A stretch of DNA of 17,489 bases, from positions 1-17,489 of the forward strand of contig JBFLXE010000044.1 in the NCBI GenBank assembly GCA_040757455.1, read 5' to 3'. Source of the DNA: Kmv42 sp040757455 (lineage in GTDB: Bacteria; Nitrospirota; Thermodesulfovibrionia; Thermodesulfovibrionales; SM23-35). This document shows, piece by piece, positions 1 to 5,115 of the stretch. The notes under the pieces are model-generated. The model saw nothing but the letters and a program-made list of their open reading frames with translations, was not told the DNA's origin and searched no databases. Made by a program: the position numbers and the translations under genes. Each line of letters opens with the position of its first letter. Position 1 is the stretch's first letter.

Positions 1-14
1 ATACACTCTGTCAT

Positions 15-90
15 ATAGCCAACCATCCTTTCTTTGGTTTTGAGCCTTTGCAAACTTAATAATACCAAAGCTCTCAGGATTGTTGGCTAT
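15..90. repeat. Imperfect 15-bp inverted repeat, nested stem, T-run after it
   Basis: The left arm (15-29) and right arm (76-90) are complementary at 14 of 15 positions. Inside them a second perfect 7-bp stem lies at 32-38 and 64-70. The right arm runs into seven T residues (90-96). A single-stranded form could fold into a long bulged hairpin, so it may be a large plus-strand terminator, a cruciform or the end of a small mobile element. The right-arm sequence recurs near 2147-2172, which favours a repeat family over a lone terminator. Its function is unknown. Confidence 0.55.
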
Positions 91-175
91 TTTTTTCAGC
101 AGAATTTATGAATTATCTGGGCTAAAACACTGTGTCACTTTTTGTGCACCCTCTGCATGAAAAATGAGAGAAAAT

Positions 176-220
176 AATAGACATAATAGACATATTAGAC
201 ATATTAGAAATATTAGAAAT
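176..220. repeat. Five 9-bp tandem repeats
   Basis: Five consecutive 9-mers fit the pattern A(A/T)TAGA(C/A)AT: two copies of AATAGACAT, one of ATTAGACAT and two of ATTAGAAAT. The array starts inside an AT-rich stretch and ends about 70 bp left of the tRNA fragment at 289. Short direct repeats beside an attachment core are typical of arm-type sites for a tyrosine integrase or excisionase, but that role is inferred from position only. Confidence 0.6.
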
Positions 221-288
221 GGCTTAGAATAAGGGTTTGAAGGGAGACCGGCCACCATCAATTGTTTGCAGAAATTTACCTTTTTGCA

Positions 289-333
289 CTCATAACCCGA
301 AGGTCAGTGGTTCAAATCCACTCCCTGCCACCA
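289..333 (+). tRNA. tRNA-Met(CAT), 3' half only (integration scar)
   Basis: From the anticodon loop onward the tRNA is intact: loop CTCATAA (289-295, anticodon CAT at 291-293), 3' strand of the anticodon stem CCCGA, variable loop AGGTC, T-arm AGTGG-TTCAAAT-CCACT (306-322), acceptor 3' strand CCCTGCC (323-329), discriminator A and encoded CCA (331-333). The 5' strand of the anticodon stem should be TCGGG but TTGCA is found, and no D-arm or GGCAGGG acceptor 5' strand lies upstream. The gene is therefore cut precisely at the anticodon loop, a common crossover site for tyrosine integrases. The fragment keeps a terminator, so it looks like the displaced chromosomal 3' end, with the element to the left. 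Initiator versus elongator Met cannot be settled, because the stem is initiator-like but position 72 is C. Confidence 0.8.
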
Positions 334-343
334 ATGAATTCAA

Positions 344-371
344 GGGTTTGCAGACATGCAAGCCCTTTTTT
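344..371 (+). terminator. Rho-independent terminator of the tRNA-Met
   Basis: GGGTTTGCA (344-352) and TGCAAGCCC (357-365) pair as a 9-bp stem with one G-T pair and a four-base loop. Six T residues follow (366-371). It starts 10 bases after the tRNA CCA end and is a standard intrinsic terminator, which marks the right side of the tRNA scar as original chromosomal DNA. Confidence 0.8.
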
Positions 372-616
372 ATTGATGGCAAGCCGTTATGCATTGATTG
401 CTCCTTGTAAATGCTGAAACTGGCAAGGGAATAACAGAACCACCTGATTCGGATTTTCCCGAATCTTCTAACATCTTCATTTTTTGAGTCCGAAAAGCTA
501 TCAGAACGTTCCACGAAACCGAGGATAGAATCTAATTTCTTAGCTTGCTCTTTAAAGATGTCCTCATATAAGTACCCTACATAAAGGGCACCAATACACA
601 AGACCCGTGTAGAGGG
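372..616. other. Non-coding stretch, no gene recognised
   Basis: A minus-strand open frame crosses it and runs on through the tRNA T-arm, where it reads SGFEPLTFGL, the usual artefact of translating a tRNA backwards. That frame begins with TTG and has no ribosome binding site. A small hairpin (GACCC/GGGTC, 602-618) lies just past the stop of the ORF at 617-838. Nothing else could be supported here. Confidence 0.5.
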
Positions 617-838
617 TCAACTTCTTTGCGAATCCGTGAAAAAAATACAATTTTTATGATTTGAACTCCTGCAATATTCCTTAACCATGAACGCGAGAAC
701 AACGCCTGTATTTCCAGCGAGGCAGCACGCCATATTCCATTCTCTTAAATAAGTGCAAACCATAGAAACATTTTGTGGCATTTTGTGTTCTTCGGAATTC
801 TTGAATTTGTCCCTTGACAACAAAGCATTTTCTCTCAA
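617..838 (-). CDS. Small hypothetical protein, TTG start
   Basis: This is a 73-codon ORF that would start with TTG at 838, nine bases after a strong GGAGGG site. That site is made by the last codons of the upstream ORF (844-1038), so translation of the two could be coupled. The product is rich in Cys (six residues), including a Cys-Cys pair and a C-terminal C-x6-C spacing (YCRSSNHKNC). The family was not recognised. Support is the ribosome binding site and tandem placement only; the region is otherwise worn, so it may be a remnant. Confidence 0.35.
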   Translation of the reverse strand: MRENALLSRDKFKNSEEHKMPQNVSMVCTYLREWNMACCLAGNTGVVLAFMVKEYCRSSNHKNCIFFTDSQRS

Positions 839-843
839 AATTT

Positions 844-1038
844 TTATCCCTCCTTAATGCTTGGCATTATAAGAGTCCTTATTTGTTCTACTGTCATCAA
901 TGTAGTCTTTGGATGGGTATGATTACCATGAAATAGACTTAGTTCTGTAATTTTTTCAATGGCCCAATCAGGATTTTCTGTTTCAACCTTGACCGAAAAA
1001 TTACAGCCTTTGGCAGGGCATGTGAAAATATATTGCAT
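844..1038 (-). CDS. Small DUF1059-like protein
   Basis: The product has 64 residues. The start is taken at ATG 1036-1038 because GGAGGA lies seven bases upstream; the longer frame from 1053 would place that Shine-Dalgarno inside the gene. The N-terminal part reads MQYIFTCPAKGCNFSVKVET, with Cys as C-x4-C, followed by a helix and an H-G-N-H-T-H segment. This resembles the compact DUF1059 proteins (Cys near the N-terminus, alpha/beta fold, HxxxxH near the middle), whose function is not known. The last codons form the ribosome binding site of the next ORF. Upstream lies the HD-GYP remnant, whose open frame runs into this gene in another frame. Confidence 0.55.
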   Translation of the reverse strand: MQYIFTCPAKGCNFSVKVETENPDWAIEKITELSLFHGNHTHPKTTLMTVEQIRTLIMPSIKEG

Positions 1039-1056
1039 AGCAGCTTCCTCCAAATG

Positions 1057-1346
1057 TGTTGTTTCATATGGGCCACACGGGGTTTAGGATATCCCTTACC
1101 ATCATAGTTGAGATGATGCTGAAATATCACTACGGGAACAAGGCTTGGAAGGTTGTCTATTGCAAAAACATATTTTGCTCCGTACAAGAGGTGGAGCTTG
1201 ATTGCTTCCCAATCTTTTTCTTCCAAGAGTCCCTTTTTCCCAAGCGTTTCTTGTGAAATAAATAATTTCCCAACATCATGAAGAAGTCCCGCAGGATTAT
1301 CATGCCAATCTTGAGGCGCTTTTTCGAGGCGATGATTTGTTGGATA
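1057..1346 (-). pseudogene. HD-GYP domain phosphodiesterase fragment
   Basis: Reading 1346 down to about 1057 in one frame gives a clear piece of an HD-GYP domain. The metal-binding HD signature LLHDVGKLF is followed about 30 residues later by HLLYGAKYV, and then by HHLNYDGKGYPKP, the GYP signature. A stop codon (1347-1349) closes the frame upstream with no start codon before the domain. The part after GYP is missing: the frame runs out of homology where the ribosome binding site of the DUF1059-like gene begins. A working HD-GYP protein would hydrolyse cyclic di-GMP; this fragment of roughly 95 residues cannot be complete. The tandem PilZ gene next door, on the same strand, may be its former partner. 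Confidence 0.75.
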
Positions 1347-1391
1347 TTATTAAACATCAACTTCGATAAAAAGATGTAATTGTCTCAAGAT

Positions 1392-2141
1392 TCAAAATCC
1401 TTCATCCATAATCTGCAGCAAATGGATAAACGCTTTCAGCTTTTCTCTGTCTTCCTCCGACATATCTATAAATTCTATTCCCATATCATGCATTTCCGCC
1501 TCCTTACCAGCCGACGTGCGAAATGAGACTACCCTCCCTAAAAGATTTATGTGCTTATCCTCTGAAAGAAATATTTCCATCTGGATTTTGTTATCTATTT
1601 CCAATGCCTGATCGCACTCCGCAAGCATACCACTCAAACTCAATTCTTTTATTCTATAACTCTCATAGAAATGCAATGTGGCTTTCTCCGGCTCTATGAT
1701 ATTAAACCTCACATAGAGTCTAGCCCCGCTGCTTTTATATATTTCTGCCTTCTTTTCTCTCTCTTTGCCATGTTCTTCTATGAAGGCTGCAATTTCACTT
1801 ATCTTTTCATCCGAGAGATCTAAGAATTTCATGCCTGACGTATATATCGGGATAACGTTTCCGAGCAGATCTTTCCTACTTTCGGTCAGCTGAGACCAGA
1901 CTACCATTCCGATTACCTTAAGAGTCCTTCCGCGTCCTTCTATTGTAAGCTTATAGTGGATACCCATATTTAGTTTCTTGTCCGTATGTAACGCCACTCC
2001 GCCAATGCTGATATTAAGAATTCTGACATATTTGGCGAGCACCATCCTCCCGTTTATTTCCATCACGTCTACTTTGTATCGCTTGAATCGCCTCGCTGGG
2101 TTCATCTCATCTTTTTTAGAACATAAATGCAAAAATATCAT
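1392..2141 (-). CDS. Tandem PilZ-domain protein
   Basis: The 249-residue product appears to hold two PilZ domains, which bind cyclic di-GMP and switch motility, secretion or polysaccharide functions. The first (about residues 15-120) has both signature parts: basic RRFKRYKVD near residue 20 (RxxxR region) and NISIGGVAL (NxSxxG). The second (about 135-245) is degenerate, with ARLYVRF and ELSLSGMLAE in place of the consensus. No signal peptide or membrane segment is seen, so it should be cytosolic. The start is uncertain: ATG 2141 has no Shine-Dalgarno, and the in-frame Met at residue 13, just before the PilZ box, is a reasonable alternative. It diverges from the cdaA operon. Confidence 0.75.
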   Translation of the reverse strand: MIFLHLCSKKDEMNPARRFKRYKVDVMEINGRMVLAKYVRILNISIGGVALHTDKKLNMGIHYKLTIEGRGRTLKVIGMVVWSQLTESRKDLLGNVIPIYTSGMKFLDLSDEKISEIAAFIEEHGKEREKKAEIYKSSGARLYVRFNIIEPEKATLHFYESYRIKELSLSGMLAECDQALEIDNKIQMEIFLSEDKHINLLGRVVSFRTSAGKEAEMHDMGIEFIDMSEEDREKLKAFIHLLQIMDEGF

Positions 2142-2146
2142 TTCGT

Positions 2147-2172
2147 AATAGCCAACAATTTAAATCCTGAGA
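2147..2172 (-). repeat. Second copy of the 71-91 repeat, inverted
   Basis: Read on the minus strand this is TCTCAGGAT, six extra bases (TTAAAT), then TGTTGGCTATT. The plus strand at 72-91 has the same 20 bases without the six-base insert. Together with the arm at 15-29 that makes three related copies. The copies at 72-91 and 2147-2172 point at opposite strands and enclose the worn region containing the tRNA scar and the HD-GYP remnant. This copy lies directly before the PilZ start codon. Confidence 0.5.
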
Positions 2173-2321
2173 TACACGAAATGATTGCTATGGCTCCCTC
2201 TCCTGCATAAACCACTACACAATTTTAGACATACCCAGTCATATTTTCAATGATAAACCACGTATTTCAACTTTGAATCGCCGGGGGGTATTCCGCAAGC
2301 CGGCAAATCACTTTGTCGCTA

Positions 2322-2330
2322 TGTTATGAT
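2322..2330 (+). promoter_or_regulatory. Possible extended -10 element for the cdaA operon
   Basis: TG-T-TATGAT fits an extended -10 promoter element, and it lies 30 bases before the chosen cdaA start at 2361. No good -35 box is found at the right distance, as is usual for extended -10 promoters. A 5-bp GC hairpin (GCCGG 2280-2284 with CCGGC 2300-2304) sits just upstream. Acceptance of this promoter argues against the alternative TTG start at 2313. Confidence 0.3.
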
Positions 2331-2360
2331 ATTAAAAATATTTCTCTCTCGCCATGCATC

Positions 2361-3128
2361 ATGGAACTGCTTAGACAAATAAGGTGGCAGGATATTGTAG
2401 ACATCGCATTGATGTCTTTGATATTGTATCGTCTTCTTTTGATGATAAAGGGTACGCGGGCAGCACAAATGCTCGTTGGCCTCGGCGTTTTGCTACTCGC
2501 ATCCATGCTCTCGAGATACTTTGAATTGTACACGGTTGACTGGCTGATACAGAGCTTCTGGACCCACATAATCATCGCTGTAATCGTTCTCTTTCAGCCC
2601 GAAATAAGAAGGGCACTGGCGCAGATGGGGGAAACGCCTTTTCTTCGAACGCTCACCTCTGCCGAGGAACTGAAATCTCTTGAAGAAATCGTGAGAGCAA
2701 GTGTTTCCCTTGCTAACAGGAAAATTGGGGCCCTTATAGCTATCGAGAGGGAAACGAGCCTTAAAGATTTTGTTGAGATGGGCACGCCCCTTGATGCAAA
2801 AGTCTCGAAGGAGGTTCTTCTTAGCATCTTTCATCCCACATCGCCGATTCATGATGGTGCTGTTGTTATAAGAGGAAACAGGATTGTTGCGGCCGGATGT
2901 TTCCTGCCTATAACAACGGGTCCCGAAATCAGTAAGTCTCTGGGAACACGGCATAGAGCAGGTCTTGGCCTGTCTGAGGAGACAGACGCTGTTGTGATAA
3001 TTGTATCAGAGGAGACAGGTTCTATATCAATGGCGATTAATGGAAAGCTCGAACGACATTTTGACATGGGAACGCTTCGCGATACTCTTACGGAAATCTT
3101 TGCCAGAAAGGTGAAAAGAGGCAAATGA
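2361..3128 (+). CDS. cdaA: Diadenylate cyclase CdaA
   Basis: A membrane-bound diadenylate cyclase that makes c-di-AMP from two ATP. With the ATG start the protein has 255 residues, the usual CdaA length, and begins MELLRQIRWQDIVDIALMS as family members do. An upstream TTG at 2313 would add 16 residues without family support. Three hydrophobic helices occupy about residues 12-80. The DAC catalytic domain follows, with the DGA motif at D165-G166-A167 (HDGAVVI) and the RHR motif at R197-H198-R199 (GTRHRAG), both needed for activity. Its stop codon overlaps the start of the YbbR gene (ATGA), and the cdaA-ybbR-glmM order is widely conserved, linking c-di-AMP to cell-wall precursor supply and osmotic control. 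Identification is firm; the start is moderately sure. Confidence 0.95.
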   Translation: MELLRQIRWQDIVDIALMSLILYRLLLMIKGTRAAQMLVGLGVLLLASMLSRYFELYTVDWLIQSFWTHIIIAVIVLFQPEIRRALAQMGETPFLRTLTSAEELKSLEEIVRASVSLANRKIGALIAIERETSLKDFVEMGTPLDAKVSKEVLLSIFHPTSPIHDGAVVIRGNRIVAAGCFLPITTGPEISKSLGTRHRAGLGLSEETDAVVIIVSEETGSISMAINGKLERHFDMGTLRDTLTEIFARKVKRGK

Positions 3129-3772
3129 AAAAGTCTTTTTTAGAAAATCTTAATTTGAAGATCGTCGCTGTTCTTCTGTCTTTTGTGCTCTGGATTTTTG
3201 TCACATCGAGGGGACAGATAGAAACCTCCCTTGAACTCCCGATAGAATTCAAGGATGTTCCGGCAGGTGTCGAGGTAGTTAACTGCAATGCAAAGACGAT
3301 TAGCGTGAATGTGAAAGGCCAGGAGAGATTGATACATAATCTTAAGTCCTCGGATGTTAAAGTCAGAATCGATGCCGGCAAAACTAAAAGTGGCGAAAAT
3401 ATATATTACATAACCAGGCGGGACATAAAGCTGCCGCACGGTTTGATCGTTACTAACATTAGCCCCTCTCAGGTGAGGATTGTGACCGAGGAGACGGTCA
3501 CAAAGAAGGTCAAAGTGGTTCCTGCTCTTGTGGGGGAGGCAGACAAGGATTATTATGTCAAATCTGTCATTGCGCTCCCTGACACTGTAGAAATCGAAGG
3601 CATAAAGTCTGCGATAAGAAAAGTTAAATTTGTTAAAACGGAGCCGTTGGACATAACAGGAGTCAATGAAACATTCACGCAGAATGTAAAACTTGATATA
3701 CCTGGCAAGAATGTGAGGGCAAAGATAATCGATGTCAATGTGAAAATCGTGGTAGAAGGAAGGAGAGCATGA
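3125..3772 (+). CDS. cdaR: YbbR-domain protein (CdaR, CdaA regulator)
   Basis: The 215-residue product has one N-terminal membrane anchor (about residues 12-30, NLKIVAVLLSFVLWIFVTS) and then two repeats of the YbbR type (about 35-120 and 125-212), each a beta-rich unit running through ELPIEFKDVP, VKVRIDAG and NISPSQVRI in the first. Orientation should place the YbbR repeats outside the membrane. In the studied Firmicutes the corresponding CdaR binds CdaA and tunes its activity; that is family knowledge, not visible here. Firmicute CdaR usually has more YbbR repeats, so this is a short form, common outside the Firmicutes. The start codon overlaps the cdaA stop (ATGA), with AGAGG four bases upstream; its own stop overlaps glmM in the same way. 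Confidence 0.9.
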   Translation: MKKSFLENLNLKIVAVLLSFVLWIFVTSRGQIETSLELPIEFKDVPAGVEVVNCNAKTISVNVKGQERLIHNLKSSDVKVRIDAGKTKSGENIYYITRRDIKLPHGLIVTNISPSQVRIVTEETVTKKVKVVPALVGEADKDYYVKSVIALPDTVEIEGIKSAIRKVKFVKTEPLDITGVNETFTQNVKLDIPGKNVRAKIIDVNVKIVVEGRRA

Positions 3773-5115
3773 AACTTTTCGGGACCGACGGGATAAGATC
3801 AACCGTAAATGACCACCCAATGACACCCGAAACCGTTTTAAAAGTGGGTATGGCCATTGCATACCTGCTCAGAGAAAAATATGGAAGAAATATGATTTTG
3901 ATCGGAAAAGATACAAGGTTATCGGGCTATATGATAGAAAGTGCTCTCACTTCCGGCATCTGCTCTATGGGCATGAATGTGATACTTGTTGGCCCGCTGC
4001 CGACCCCGGGTATAGCATTTCTTACAAGAACTTTAAGACTGGATGCGGGCATTGTCATATCGGCCTCACACAATCCCTTTGAAGACAACGGCATAAAATT
4101 CTTCTCTTCGGAGGGATTCAAGCTTCCCGATGAACTCGAAAATAAGATCGAGGCACTCGTTCATGACGACGGGATATTGAAAAAAAGAGTGAAAGGCGCG
4201 GACATAGGAAAAGCATTTAGGCTGGATGATGCAACGGGGCGTTACATCGAATATATCAAATCAACAATCCCGAAAGGCATGACCTTCGAAGGCATGAAAA
4301 TCATAGTGGACTGCGCAAACGGCGCAGCTTACAAAACCACGCCATGGGTGCTGCGTGAACTCGGGGCCGAAGTCATTTCGATTAATGACAGGCCTGACGG
4401 AATGAATATTAATGCAGGCTGCGGCTCACTGCATATTGCGGGATTGCAGAAGGCAGTGCGCATTCACAAAGCAGACATCGGGATTGCTCATGATGGTGAC
4501 GCCGATAGGGCGATCTTCTGCGATGAAAAGGGAAAGATTGTTGACGGCGACAAGGTGATGGGCATGTGGGCTGTGGAAATGAAGGAAAGCGGTACCCTCA
4601 GGAAGAATACCGTGGTTTCGACAGTGATGAGCAACCTGGGTCTTGAAAGGTATTTTGAAAAGAAAGGAATAAGATTGGTCAGGGCAAGAGTGGGAGACCG
4701 GTATGTCGTCGAAAAAATGCGTGAAGGCAACTATAACCTGGGAGGAGAGCAATCCGGACATGTTGTGTTTCTTGATCATAACACGACCGGCGATGGACCG
4801 CTCACAGCTGTACAGGTTTTATACCTAATGAGGAAAAAAAATTCTCCTCTGTCAAGATTGGCATCGGGAATAAAACTTTTCCCACAACTCCTGACTAATG
4901 TCGAGGTGAAGCATAAACATGATATCAGAGCAATTCCCGGTATTGAGGAAGCCGTTAGAGCTGCAGAGAAGAGACTCGCTGGTACGGGAAGGATACTGGT
5001 GAGGCCGTCGGGTACAGAACCTAAGATACGGGTAATGCTCGAGGGTGAAGACCTCGCGCTCATAACGAAACTTGGTAAGGATATTGTCAGAGTCATCAAA
5101 GAAAAGATGTCCTGA
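3769..5115 (+). CDS. glmM: Phosphoglucosamine mutase GlmM
   Basis: Converts glucosamine-6-phosphate to glucosamine-1-phosphate on the way to UDP-GlcNAc for peptidoglycan. The 448-residue product matches the family length and carries all four site motifs: the phosphoserine loop ISASHNP (catalytic S100), the metal site DGDADR (D242, D244, D246), the sugar loop GGEQSGH (325-331) and the phosphate loop RPSGTEPK (R412 to K419). It is therefore expected to be active. The start overlaps the YbbR stop as ATGA, and the stop overlaps the first base of the comEC start codon (TGATG). In organisms with this operon GlmM can bind and inhibit CdaA, which gives a reason for the linkage; that interaction is known from other species. 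Confidence 0.97.
   Translation: MKLFGTDGIRSTVNDHPMTPETVLKVGMAIAYLLREKYGRNMILIGKDTRLSGYMIESALTSGICSMGMNVILVGPLPTPGIAFLTRTLRLDAGIVISASHNPFEDNGIKFFSSEGFKLPDELENKIEALVHDDGILKKRVKGADIGKAFRLDDATGRYIEYIKSTIPKGMTFEGMKIIVDCANGAAYKTTPWVLRELGAEVISINDRPDGMNINAGCGSLHIAGLQKAVRIHKADIGIAHDGDADRAIFCDEKGKIVDGDKVMGMWAVEMKESGTLRKNTVVSTVMSNLGLERYFEKKGIRLVRARVGDRYVVEKMREGNYNLGGEQSGHVVFLDHNTTGDGPLTAVQVLYLMRKKNSPLSRLASGIKLFPQLLTNVEVKHKHDIRAIPGIEEAVRAAEKRLAGTGRILVRPSGTEPKIRVMLEGEDLALITKLGKDIVRVIKEKMS

Noticed and set aside
247..257. CCGGCCACCA as a second tRNA 3' end
   Set aside because: No T-arm or acceptor partner precedes it; likely chance resemblance.
290..601. 103-codon minus-strand ORF ending SGFEPLTFGL
   Set aside because: Its C-terminus is the reverse reading of the tRNA T-arm and terminator, it starts with TTG without a ribosome site, and the rest matches nothing recognised.
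939..1226. Minus-strand ORF starting at MEEKDWEAIK as a gene of its own
   Set aside because: It is the second half of the HD-GYP remnant; its start codon lies inside the domain and its 3' part overlaps the DUF1059-like gene.
2138..2224. Minus-strand frame of 28 codons (VVYAGEGAIAIISCISGFK) ending at the PilZ start
   Set aside because: It reads like protein and its stop overlaps the PilZ ATG, but it has no start codon, is closed by a stop upstream, contains the repeat copy and matches no family I know.
2280..2304. GCCGG...CCGGC hairpin as a riboswitch ahead of cdaA
   Set aside because: Only a 5-bp stem; no conserved core of a cyclic-dinucleotide, cobalamin or other known riboswitch could be made out.
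2313..2360. Longer cdaA from TTG at 2313
   Set aside because: The added 16 residues are not shared with CdaA, and the stretch overlaps a likely extended -10 element.
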